Source: Anastatus disparis
Lineage: Eukaryota > Arthropoda > Insecta > Hymenoptera > Eupelmidae
Reading direction: 5' to 3'
NCBI GenBank assembly: GCA_017163975.1
Contig: JAFFSR010000395.1
Span: forward strand, 566,001-630,000
DNA length: 64,000 nucleotides
Shown here: positions 22,881-33,379 of the stretch, one piece after another
Layout of the letters: every line of letters begins with the position of its first letter
Position numbering within the stretch: the first letter of the stretch is position 1
Position numbers and translations under genes: made by a program
Notes under the pieces: model-generated
Databases searched by the model: none
Told to the model about the DNA's origin: nothing
Seen by the model: the letters and a program-made list of their open reading frames with translations, nothing else

Positions 22881-24690
22881 TAGTATCCTCGGTATGCATA
22901 TACGTATAAATAACCAAGCTATTAACACGCGCACACACACCTCGGCATAGTAATCTCAGTACGCATACACGCGCAAATAACCAAGCTATTTACATGCGCA
23001 TACTCACCGCGGTATGAACAGTTCGGTACACTAGCATATTAACCACGCTAAATACACACCACGGTATAAACAGCTTGGTATACTAGCATATCAACCACGC
23101 TAAATACACACCGTGGTATATATACACCGCGTTATAAACAGCTCGGTATACTAGCTTATTAACCACGATAAATATACACCACGGTAGAAACAGCTCGGTA
23201 CACTAGTATGCCGCGCTATTTACCCGCGTATACATGCCTCGCTATACAAGCATACTTGTATAAAAATAGCTCGGTATACTAGCATATTAACCGCGCTAAA
23301 TATACACCACGGTATAAACAGCTCGGTACAATAGTATGCCGCGCTATTTACCCGCGTATAGATGCCTCGCTGTACGAGCATACGTGTATAAAATTAGCTC
23401 GGTACACTAGCATATTAACCGCGCTAAATATACACCACAGTATAAACAGCTCGGTACAATAGTATTCCGCGCTATTTACCCGCGTATACATGCCTCGCTA
23501 TACGAGCATAGACAACGAGGCATATGTGTATAAATATAGCTCGGTATACTAGCATATTAACCGCGCTGAATATACACCGCGGTATAAACAGCTCGGTACA
23601 ATAGTATGCCGCGCTATTTACCCGCGTATACATGCCTTGGTATACGAGCATACGTGTATGAAAATAGCTCGGTATACTAGCATATTAACCACGCTAAATA
23701 TACACCACGCTAAAAACAGCTTTGTACAATAGTACGCCGCGCAGTTCACCCGCGTATACATGCCTCGCTATACGATCATAGACAACGAGGCATACGTGTA
23801 TAAATATAGCTCGGTATACTAGCATATTAACCGCGCTAAATATACACCTCGGTATAAACAGCTCGGTACAATAATATGCCGCACTATTTACCCGCGTATA
23901 CATGCCTCGCTATACGAGCATAGACAACGAGGTATTAGTTATATACGTAACTTGGGAGTACGAAGGATGAATACAGACGAGACTAAAGTGTTTGTCGCTT
24001 GAGTAGCAGTTAGTCGAGGGCGCGCGAAGCGCGCCCGAGACTGACTGCTGCTCAAGCGACAAGCACTTTAGTCAAGCCTGGATTCAGAATCCTTCGTACT
24101 CCCAAGTTACGTAGATAAGTTCATGTCGTTGGTAGGCCGTATGAGGAACTATAAAAATGATTTTTTAAAATTAATGATATATGTTTTATTAAAAAAAAGT
24201 AAATAATGTCATTATTTACTTATTTATTTTACTTATTAACTGTTTAACTTTGAAAATTTTTTTAAACAAAACATTCTGTAAAGTTAAAATTTTATATGAA
24301 TTTGTATGAGCATTGACATATCTAACGACATTCTTTTGTTTTCACTAACCTACGAATCGATGTCACTCGCGTCATATACGGTCATGCTGTGCGATATCTC
24401 GATCTGTCAATACTCCCTTAGGGAGTATAGAGCTGTCAGTACTCCCTAAGGGAGTATTGACAGAGAGAATATCGTCGAGATATTAGCATGAACGTATGCA
24501 ATGCCTATACAAATTTAGCGTGGTCTATAGGTATTCTACCGAATACGGCCTACGACGACATAAACGTGTATAAAAACAGCTCGGTACAATAGTATGCCGC
24601 GCTATTTAGCCGCGTTTACATGCCTCGCTATACGAGCATAGACAACGAGGTATACGTGTATAAAAATAGCTCGGTATACACGTATATACA
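22881..24690. repeat. H satellite, left arm
   Basis: Tandem units of about 130-145 bp with AGCTCGGTATACTAGCATAT, ACCGCGCTAAATATACACC, ATGCCGCGCTATTTACCCGC and CATGCCTCGCTATACGAGCA. Many steps are dyads (TATACACCGCGGTATA; CCGCGG). The array is cut by G2 at 23936-24563. ORFs in it (for example 23694-23903) are artefacts of the unit. Confidence 0.92.
23936..24563 (+). mobile_element. G2: two-hairpin element in the H satellite
   Basis: 628 bp. Starts TAGTTATATACGTAAC, ends CTACGACGACATAA. Hairpin 1: stem ACGTAACTTGGGAGTACG... (23945-23968) against 24089-24112; inner stem GTCGCTTGAGTAGCAG; GC-rich tip at 24017-24036. Wider stem: GTCGTTGGTAGGCCGTAT (24124-24141) against ATACGGCCTACGACGAC (24543-24559). 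Between its arms is another palindrome at 24404-24464 (CTCCCTTAGGGAG type). Flanks read gaggTAT|element|ACGTGTATA; uninterrupted units at 24640-24660 read GAGGTATACGTGTATA, so insertion was between T and A with no duplicated bases. Confidence 0.88.
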
Positions 24691-25045
24691 CCTTGGTTAA
24701 CACATATGAACGCACGTATATTACGTGCGTCACGTTGATAATTTTATACTCGTCTCAAAGTTCGTCTGCATGTGTTCCTAGATGCATCATGTATGTTCTC
24801 ATATGAATGCGTGCAATCGAACTTTAATATTTATTTAGATTAAGAAAAGGAGTAGAGAAACGTTTTATTTTTTTCCTCTGTGATAATTTATTTAGTTCCT
24901 CTGTGATAGTTTATTGTAAGAAATTGATGAGTTTTCATTTGTTTCTTAGAGAATATGATATTGATATACACAAGTTAAATTATGTTGTAAATATACTGTA
25001 TAAAGCATTATATTTCTGATTTTTTTTTCAAATAATTGATGAAAT

Positions 25046-25574
25046 TTTTGCAATATTCAATAAATTATACTTTTATTTGAAAATATAAAATATTGAACTA
25101 ATTTAATTTTAATATAGCATTAAAATGATGAAATAATTAATTGGAAAAACAAATGGATATTTTAATTGATAATTTTTTTTGTTAAAACAGTGAATTAATT
25201 TTATTGAATCAATCTTCGCTACATTTAGTAAGTCAAATATTTATTTGAAAATACAAAATATTATTTGATTCAGTTACTATATGCATATTGATGTAATGAA
25301 ATAAGCAATTAGAAAAACAAATATGCATTTGAATAAATAAAAATTTTTTAAAACAATAAATTAATTTTATTCAACCAATATTTGTGATGTTTCGTAGAAT
25401 CAAATATTTATTTTAAAAAATGAAATATTCATTTGACTCTATTAAAATATTTGTATTAATATAACAAAATATTTTATGTGCCGCCCGCACCTAAGGGATT
25501 TCATTGATTCAATTAAGCCTTACTTAATCCAAATAAATTTTTTTCTCAGTGTAGTATCATCTAATATCACCATT
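25046..25574. repeat. Centre of the H palindrome with a three-copy tandem repeat and one F end
   Basis: About three copies of a unit of about 120-145 bp (25060-25475) with TTTATTTGAAAAT, AAATATT and GGAAAAACAAAT. The right end (25530-25551) is a TA-flanked TTTTTTTCTCAGTG, the right terminus of an F element; no matching left terminus is seen. The centre is therefore asymmetric spacer of about 0.5 kb. Confidence 0.65.
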
Positions 25575-26654
25575 TTGTCAATTATTTGAAAAAAAATCGG
25601 AAATATAATGCTTTATACAGTATATATACAAAATAATTGAACTTGTGTATATCAATATCATAACCTCTAAGAAACAAATGAAAACTCATCAATTTCTTAC
25701 CATAAACTATCACAGAGGAACTAAATAAATTATCACAGAGGAAAATAAAATAAAGCGTTTCTTAACTCCTTTTCTTAATTTGAATAAATATTAAAGTTTG
25801 ATTGCACGCATTCATATGAGAACATACATGATGCATCTAGGAACACATGCAGACGAACTTTGAGACAAGTATAAAATTATCAACGTGACACACGTAATAT
25901 ACGTCCGTTCATATGTGTTAACCTAGGTGTATATACGTGTATACCGAGCTATTTTTATACACGTATACCTCGTTGTCTATGCTCGTATAGCGAGGCATGT
26001 AAACGCGGCTAAATAGCGCGGCATACTATTGTACCAAGCTGTTTTTATACACGTATACCTCGTTGTCTATGCTCGTATAGCGAGGCATGTATACGCGGGT
26101 AAATAGCGCGGCATATTATTGTACCGAGCTATTTATACCGAGGTGTATATTTAGCGCGGTTAATATGCTAGTATACCGAGCTATATTTATACACGTATGC
26201 CTCGTTGTCTATGCTCGTATAGCGAAGCATGTATACGCGGGTAAATTGCGCGGCATACTATTGTACCGAGCTGTTTATACCGTGGTGTATATTTAGCGTG
26301 GTTAATATGCTAGTATACCGAGCTATTTTTATACACGTATGCTCGTATAGCGAGGCATGTATACGCGGGTAAATAGCGCTGCATACTATTGTACCGAGCT
26401 GTTTATACCGCGGTGTATATTCAGCGCGTTTAATATGCTAGTATACCGAGCTATTTTTATACACATATGCCTCGTTGTCTATGCTCGTATAGCAAGGCAT
26501 GTATACGCGGGTAAATAGCACGGAATACTATTGTACCGAGCTATTTATACTGTGGTGTATATTTAGTGCGGTTAATATGCTAGTGTACCGAGCTATTTTT
26601 ATACACGTATGCTCGTACAGCGAGGCATGTATACGCGGGTAAATAGCGCGGCAT

Positions 26655-28051
26655 TTGTAATATACGCAACAAGTGACGTACGAAGGGATAATATTGGCAG
26701 GGGTCAATGTTTTTGCGCGAGCAGGAGAAAGTCGAGGGCGCGCTTGCGCGCCCGAGATTTTCTGCTGCTCAAGCAAAAAACATTTAACCCTGCAAATATT
26801 TTCCCGACGTACGTCACATGTTGCGTAGATTATTTTATGCTGTTGTAAGCAGTAAAAGGAACAATAAAATTATAAATATATAATTGAATACATTTTTTAC
26901 AATTTTTCAATGTATATTTCATGAATTTATGAAATGTGAAAAAAGCAATTTCGTAGAATTTAAAGAAGCGTAGAACAGACAGCCTCGTCTGCGCGCGCAA
27001 GCGCCACAAGTTGTCACGTGAGGCTTCGAGAAACAAAGCAAACGATACTTACTGTATTGGGATACACACATTTTTAATTCACAATTATTTTAATATTTTT
27101 CTTTGATTTACTAAATATGATAGATACATCTGTTTATAAAATCTTTTTTTCTGTTATTTTTGTTTGTACTTGTAAATATGAATGTACAAACTTATAACTG
27201 AAAAGTTTTAAAATTTTTTTATTTCTCTTACAATTTTACAAGTTTTATGTTTATTCTATTTTTTCACTGCATCACTTTTACTGTGATTTTTTTTCACTAT
27301 TAACTCTAAATTTTATTATTAATAAATCATTATGAACCATTATTTATTTAATGTATATTTAAAAAAATGTATTTAATACGAAAAAGACCATTATGAAATT
27401 TGAATGAGCGCGGGACTCAACTATGCGACACCGATCGTCTAACGCGCCTGTTTATGTTCTCAAGCTTACACTACTATCCTTTCCAAACACATCGACGCTC
27501 ACATCGTACCGAAGATCTTAGCTATATCCCAACTTACTATTAGGCAGTTTGCTATGCAAGCTCAAAGTAGGTGGCGTTCTGAGCTCTAGCGCTGTCATGG
27601 CGGCACACTCCACGTATGTGTGCATGGATGAGCATATACGAGTAGCTGTGTGCGTGCAACGATGGGCGACGCGCGGCTATTAAAGAAGGGGCTTCCCCCA
27701 CTACTTTCAGATGTGACGTCATTGAATATACACAGATAGACTCATGAATACACTCATACATATTAACATCGCAAGATTGTCGTAGTGTGACCGCCATGAC
27801 AGCGCTAGAGCTCAGAACGCCACCTGCTTCGAGCTTGCATAGCAAACTGCCTAATAGCATATTGAATATTATTAGTGGGATATACTACGTGTTCATATAT
27901 CCCCGGACACATAAGCTGACAGCAAATATACTTTAGTACAAAATATCACAAACAAAATACAGCGGCGCTGCGAGCGCAACTATAAGAGACCTCAATACCC
28001 ATTTGACTAGCCTACTACATACGACGCCCTCTACTGCTTACTACAGCATAA
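26655..28051 (+). mobile_element. G3: longest two-hairpin element (1.4 kb)
   Basis: Starts TTGTAATATACGCAAC, ends CTACAGCATAA. Hairpin 1 (26664-26827): stem ACGTACGAAGGGA type, inner CGAGCAGGAGAAAGTC, GC-rich tip at 26733-26755. Wider stem: TTATGCTGTTGTAAGCAGTA (26833-26852) against CTACTGCTTACTACAGCATAA (28031-28051). Between them are about 1.2 kb including a separate inverted-repeat element at 27543-27851. Flanks: GCGGCAT|element|ACTATTGTACC, while intact units read GCGGCATACTATTGTACC, so again insertion at T|A with no duplication. Confidence 0.85.
27543..27851. mobile_element. Inverted-repeat element with GGCAGTTTGC ends, TTA/TAA flanks
   Basis: 309 bp with arms of about 65 bp: GGCAGTTTGCTATGCAAGCT at the left and its complement at the right, then a GGTGGCGTTCTGAGCTCTAG block and GCTGTCATGGCGG. 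The flanks read TTA and TAA. A 3-bp TTA/TAA target would fit PIF/Harbinger, but the palindromic flank makes this uncertain. The loop is of normal base composition; an ORF there (27552-27860 minus) follows the arms and is not convincing. Confidence 0.85.
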
Positions 28052-29442
28052 ACTATTGTACAGAGCTGTTTATACCGTGGTGTATATTTAGCGCGGTTAA
28101 TATGCTAGTATACCGAGCTATTTTTATACAAGTATGCTCGTATAGCGAGGCATGTATACGCGGGTAAATAGCGCGGCATACTAGTGTACCGAGCTGTTTC
28201 TACCGTGGTGTATATTTAGCGTGGTTAATAAGCTAGTATACCGAGCTATTTATACCGTGGTATATATTTAGCATGGTTAATATGCTAGTATACCGAGCTG
28301 TTTATAACGCGGTGTATATTTAGCGCGGTTAATATACTAGTATAACGAGCTGTTTATACGGCGGTGTATATTTAGCGCGGTTAATATCTAGTACCGGCGT
28401 TTATACCGCGTGGTTTTACTGTTATCGCTGTTTAACCTTGTTTATTTAGTGTATACGCTATTTTAGCGCGGTTAATATACTAGTATAACGAGCTGTTTAT
28501 ACGGCGGTGTATATTTAGCGCGGTTAATATACTAGTATACCGAGCTGTTTATACCGCGGTGTGTATTTAGCGTGGTTGATATGCTAGTATACCAAGCTGT
28601 TTATACCGCGGTGTGTATTTAGCGTGGTTAATATGCTAGTGTACCGAGCTGTTCATACCGCGGTGAGTATGCGCATGTAAATAGCTTGGTTATTTGCGCG
28701 TGTATGCGTACTGAGATTACTATGCCGAGGTGTGTGCGCGCGTGTTAATAGCTTGGTTATTTATACGTATATGCATACCGAGGATACTGCTGTAAGCTTA
28801 TACCTAGCTATTGATTCGCGTATACCAGGTTATATATAATCGTATACCGAATCATGAATGCACGTGTAAATAGCTTGGTTATGTCGCATCATACTATGTA
28901 TATAATATTATACCGAGTCAAGAAAACACGTGTAAATAGATAGGTTATATCGTATCATACATGCACGTCTAATGCGATTGACGCTAGGGCTATTTCTGAG
29001 AACTTGTATAAAATATAAGTATATCGAGGATACATCTTTTAAACGCTTAGTTGTAGCAATCGGATTTAAAACCACGGGATTTTTCACGAGTGTGAATAAT
29101 TTATGCAAGCTCTTTTCGCATGCATATTACATTTGCTAGAACGATCTTTGGTTGATATTAAGTATTTTTATAATTAATGAAACGGTCACAAAAAAAGCTA
29201 CTGCGTAATAATGAAATGTTTACTCGGTATCTCTATATGGCTTGTTATACGTATTTACTCCTATTGTATATAAAATACTTGACAAATAAAAAAATTTCAA
29301 ATTGTTATTTTGTATCGTATGGTTGATTCAAGAATAATCATGAACCACGATTCAGCATACTGGAGCAAATTTTACCGTTATTAATTTATCACAAGTGGAA
29401 TTTTGAATTGCCGAACTTCTATGCTACTGTGAATACAGCCTA

Positions 29443-29731
29443 CACTGAAAAGGGAATTGAACTGTCACTGTTCTCTACGGTACAGTGTGTGTCATTTTTA
29501 GAATACAGTAAGTCCAAGCTTCGAAAAACGAACTAGTAGTCTCTAGAGACGACTCATTACTCTCTGAGCGTAGACTTGCTATTCTCTTTGTAGAAAGAAG
29601 CTTCGCAGAGAACACTCATTAGTCTCTAGAAAACACTGCCTACTCGCTCGTAACACAATGAATGTTCGCTAGCGACACTAACGCCACTCGTCGCCGTAGA
29701 GTACAATCAGTATTCTAACCCCTTTTCAGTG
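29443..29731. mobile_element. TA-F2 element
   Basis: 289 bp, TA on both sides (29441-29442, 29732-29733), ends CACTGAAAAGGG and complement of CACTGAAAAGGGG. Arms pair for about 45 bp including TCTCTACGG. It sits just at the outer edge of the right H arm. Confidence 0.85.
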
Positions 29732-30290
29732 TATATAATAGAAACATAAATACAGATTTATTTCTAATATGAATGTTAGATGTTGTGTGTTTTAAGACGA
29801 ATACTGTTAAGATTCATTTTTTCTCTGTATTGGAATTTAAAATGAATGGATCATGACATTTTTTCTAATTATTATTTTGGATATCTAATTATTAACTTAT
29901 AAAATTAAACAAGTTATAAAATATTACTTAAGTTTTCATAATGTCCTAATCAACTGTCCATTTTAAATCCTGATACTGAATGTGTGGAGAGCACAAGATC
30001 TAATATAAATCTACAAAAAGACTAGTAATATTGTAATTTATTTGCGTATAAATATGTCAAAAATTAAAAAAAATAATTTTTTTTTGTAATGATGTTAATT
30101 TTGATGTAATAATTATTTAGAATTATTTTAATTTGTAATATTTATGTTGTAAATGTTTGTTTTAAAAAATTAACGGAAACATTTTTTCATATGTGCTTAT
30201 CGATTACTTAAAAGAGTAGAGTACTTAACGCTTTTCGACGTCAAAACGTTAAGTCAATCATTATCGTTAAAAAGTTAGTGAATAACCCCC

Positions 30291-31711
30291 CTGAGAGCTC
30301 AGAGCGCACTAAAGTGCCGACGCTTAGATGCTTCTCGCCGGCTTGCTAGGCGCTTACTTGCGCAACGCAGTTGCGCGTTCATATAAATGAGGCGTACGTG
30401 GTATGGAAGCCCACATTATGTTAACCTCAAAATGTATCATGGATAACAAGAAAAATTGTGAAGTATATAGAATTGAACAAATTAAAAGAGAAAGTAAAAT
30501 TTTTTAAACGAATATAATAGTTTCAAAGAACAAAGAAGAAAATTAATGGAAAGAAATATAGAAAAAATTTTTTATACTTATGATCACGCACAAATGCATA
30601 TCTTATTCTATATGTTCGGAGTGCAATTTTTCTCCTTACCACCTAGAAATTCATGCGAAATGCATGTCGCTATTCATAGTATTTCTAGTCAGATTCATAA
30701 ATTAGATTCTACCGATATTGAAAAATTCTGGGCGAAATTCAGGTGTAAACCCAACAACGATTCTACCAGGGTACATTACAGATTTTTGTTCATTTACTTA
30801 CTATGTTTTTTTTCTTTTTAATAAATAATATATTGTTAAAAACTTTAAACAACCTCAAATAATTGTCATTAAAAAAAAACTAAAACTAAACTAATAGTAA
30901 AAGGAAAGAAAATTTCAAAAATTCAAAATTTCTATGTCTACATGTTTTTATTTACATAATCATTTGTTTTAATAAATATTATATTGCTTAAAATATTAAA
31001 TTTTGTGTTATTGTATTGGTATTATTACTTTTTTCAAATAATACTTTTAAGGAGTTATTTAGTTGACGACATATCCATTGAGAATCTAGCTTATAAGAAA
31101 ATTGCAGCGTTCGATCGCATGCGCACTACTTGTAACTGTTGATATATTTTTTAAAATTATTTTTTAATTGATGTGAAACTTTCCACAAATATTCTTTGTA
31201 TTAAAAGCAAAAGCCTTTGCTATAAGTTTCTTGTACTTGAAAGTTTCCTCGATACTTTTTTTTCAGAAATATTATAAAGGTACAATTAGTAATTCGTATT
31301 AATTAATAAGCAAATGTGACTGACTATTTAGAAATTAACATTTTTAATTATTATCATAAGTTTTGCTATAATATTTAAAAGATATATTTCAAATTTCAGC
31401 AAAATCGGTTCATATTTACTCGAGTTACAACAATTTAAGTTTAAAAAGGTATTGAAATTTAATGTAAAAAATTTCTTTTTTTTAATTTAATCTTTTTCTT
31501 TAGAAATAAAACATTCATTAAAAAACTGTTAATATAAAAAAGATGTGGTGTGATGAGTTTCACAGCGTCAAATTTTTTAAAATTTATTTCAAGAAAATGG
31601 AATTTTTACCACCAAGTAACTTCACTTATACGTGTTTCGAGCGTAAATCCCCTTATTGCATCCGAGCCTTCAAATATTCTTACAGTCACCCAATCAATGT
31701 TTTAAAAGATA
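30291..31711. other. No recognised gene; CG-rich block with a hairpin, weak ORFs
   Basis: 30291-30420 is richer in CG and contains TTGCGCAACGCAGTTGCGC (30359-30377), a tight hairpin. It is followed by a possible TATA (CATATAAATGAG) and ATG at 30439 opening only 22 codons. The rest is A+T-rich. At 31050-31140 a short open stretch encodes LVDDISIENLAYKK, not recognised. Confidence 0.35.
30546..30821 (+). CDS. Unrecognised ORF of 91 codons
   Basis: Starts MERNIEKIFYTYDH. The middle (SLPPRNSCEMHVAIHS, then LDSTDIEKFWAKFRCKPN) has a balanced amino-acid mix unlike the A+T-driven ORFs around it. After about 80 codons a CCAGG|GTACAT step could be a splice donor, and the last residues are hydrophobic and A+T-driven. 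It might be a first or internal exon. No family match; no partner exon seen. Confidence 0.25.
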   Translation: MERNIEKIFYTYDHAQMHILFYMFGVQFFSLPPRNSCEMHVAIHSISSQIHKLDSTDIEKFWAKFRCKPNNDSTRVHYRFLFIYLLCFFSF

Positions 31712-32515
31712 CCCTACCAAAAAAAATCAGTTGATTTATCAGCTGATAAATCAGTTGATTAATCAGTTGATGATTTGAGTCGATTTCGCACTTGATTTAT
31801 CAGTTGATTTATCAGTTTATGATTTATCAGTTGATGATTTATCAGTTGATGATTTATCAGTTGATTTATCAGTTGATGATTTATCAGTTGATTTATCAGT
31901 TGATGATTTATCAGTTGATTTATCAGTTGATTTATCAGTTGATGATTTATCAGTTGATTTATCAGTTGATTTATCAATAAACTTTTCAGGTCATTCAATT
32001 GATTATCATTCCAATTATAAAAAATAAAATATTTAATATTCATAAGTATATCCAATTATATATGTTTGTGTACTATACTATTATTTTAAAGTACTCCAAA
32101 TGTTTAGAAGAATTAGAACTTATACAATATAAAATTCCTAGAAAAATGTATGGGTGCTGATTACATTTCTGAAGTTATAAGTTGTAATGGTTACCTGCAT
32201 AATTTTTAGCTAAAATTTATTTAGTAACACATTTTAATGAAATTTCATAGACACAAGATATATTCTTAAGATTTTATTTTTTAAATAACGGATTATTTAA
32301 AATTTTTTGAAGCACTAATCATGTTTTGAAGGCTGAAATATAATTTATATTTAAACTTCATGAGCACTGATAATGGTTTTTTATTAGATTTATATTTTAA
32401 TAATTCATTAGACAAGCTTATTTGAACAGATGCAAAGCTGAAGAGTTAAGTAAATACATTATTAAATAACCTTAAACTTATTGTCTCGTTACATGACTTT
32501 TAAATAATTCATTAA
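31712..32515. mobile_element. J2: left part of a J element with an expanded terminal minisatellite
   Basis: Starts CCCTACCAAAAAAAATCAGT. 31738-31976 is an array of 12- and 15-bp steps (TTTATCAGTTGA, TTTATCAGTTGATGA), about 18 in all, against about three in J1. From 31970 on it is nearly identical to J1 up to 10550. It is cut at TTAA by C2, and the rest of J is not found after C2. Both strands read open as YQLIYQLM or INQLINHQ repeats; these are artefacts. Confidence 0.8.
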
Positions 32516-32895
32516 GAGGAGGTCACGTATCTCTGTCCTTTTCTAATCAAAAAAATGATTTTTTACAAAAACTAATAGCTTTAGCAAAAAATGAAGGGTA
32601 AGCCGCATCTTGTATCAAAAAAAGCCATATTTTCTTTGATAAGAAAAAATTAATTTTATTGCTTCGTTCTCAAGAAAACCTTGAAAAACCAAATTGTCCA
32701 CCCTAACCTCTATGATTTAAGTTTTTCAAGGTTTTCTTAGAAACGAAGCAATAAAATTTATTCTTTCTTATCAAAGAAAATATTGCTTTTTTTGATACGA
32801 GATGCGGCTTTCTCTTCATTTTCTGCTAAAGTTATTAGTTTCTGTGAAAAACTCAATTCTTTGATTAGAAAAGGACAGAGATACGTGACCTCCTC
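32516..32895. mobile_element. TTAA-C2 hairpin element
   Basis: 380 bp between TTAA 32512-32515 and 32896-32899. GAGGAGGTCACGTATCTCTG at the left pairs with the complementary right end; pairing runs through almost the whole element to a small loop around TCCACCCTAACCTC (32696-32710). Confidence 0.92.
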
Positions 32896-32899
32896 TTAA

Positions 32900-33379
32900 C
32901 GTAGGCAAATATTATTTTTTTATATACGCTTTTCTTATATTCGCCTTCATGTCTGTTTGTTTGTTTGTCTGTCTGTAATCAAATCTTGCACGCTCGATTT
33001 CAGGCACTTTTTGACAGATATAAATTCTGACAATTGGCATAGACTTTGGTCTTGGATAACAATACAATAATCAGTTGTCATTTTGGTACCTGGACATCCA
33101 GGTCGATGATAATGGGTGTGAAAAGTCATCTCCGAGGAAGTATAAATGGAGAGGCTTTCTTTGGGTCGAGGTAGGTTCCCCGGGGGATTTTGGGGCTGCT
33201 AAAACCTAATTCGAGGTTTGAAAGTGAATCTGTAATGCATAATAATGATTTAGGATGAAGAGGTCGAACTGGAGTACTAAGCCGCCGATAACGGATGTAC
33301 CTGAGTATAATCTTCGAAAAGTCTGGTTGCAATGTAACTCTAAATGATAACAAAAACAATTTTAACTAGAAAATACAAA
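32900..33379. other. Unclassified repeat-like sequence
   Basis: Begins with a GTCTGTTTGTTTGTTTGTC microsatellite (32950-32978) followed by about 400 bp of mixed composition (CAAATCTTGCACGCTCGATT). Two ORFs on the minus strand (60 and 77 codons) match nothing. This looks like a fragment of an old dispersed repeat. Confidence 0.35.

Larger units (their letters stand above)
25905..28830. repeat. H satellite, right arm (inverted), split by G3
   Basis: Same units as the left arm in reverse orientation at 25905-26654 and 28052-28830, for example ACCGAGCTGTTTATACCGCG. The frame at 26087-26296 is nearly the same peptide as that at 23694-23903 on the other strand, as expected of inverted arrays. Confidence 0.9.
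22231..29440. repeat. Palindrome of about 7.2 kb (core of island H)
   Basis: Left arm 22231-25045, right arm 25575-29440. Outer single-copy parts match closely: 22231-22880 against 28831-29440 (for example CTGTATTCACAGTAGCA against its complement at 29421-29437). Middle parts are the same satellite in opposite orientation. Inner parts match again: 24691-25045 against 25575-25910 (CCTCTGTGATA blocks and TTTCTTAGAG). Arm length differs because each arm carries its own G insertion (G2 left, G3 right) and different unit counts. Sequence suggests one inverted duplication event followed by separate insertions. Confidence 0.9.
21432..30290. mobile_element. Island H: 8.9 kb unit with matching ends, mostly palindrome and satellite
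   Basis: The left edge GGGGGCTTATTCAGTAA (21432) and the complement of the right edge (GGGGGGTTATTCACTAA, to 30290) match, and both are followed inward by TTAACG/AACGT-rich sequence. Inside lies the long palindrome 22231-29440. The pair of ends suggests a non-autonomous DNA transposon that carries the palindrome, or an element into which the palindrome came. No transposase frame is seen, and I find no clear target duplication, so the outer limits are tentative. Confidence 0.45.

Noticed and set aside
23945..24112. G hairpins as parvovirus-like terminal repeats
   Set aside because: The nested GC-rich hairpin is alike in style only. No linked virus-type genes, only one end has the hairpin, and copies sit in satellites as dispersed repeats.
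22881..24690. CRISPR array
   Set aside because: Tandem units without unique spacers, in a eukaryotic transposon-rich setting.
21432..30290. Island H as a Polinton/Maverick
   Set aside because: No integrase, polymerase B, ATPase or capsid-type frames; interior is satellite and palindrome; end sequence does not resemble the Polinton ends I know.
31759..32055. 98- and 62-codon ORFs on both strands (INQLINHQ / YQLIYQ)
   Set aside because: They come from a 12/15-bp minisatellite in J2 that lacks stops in these frames.
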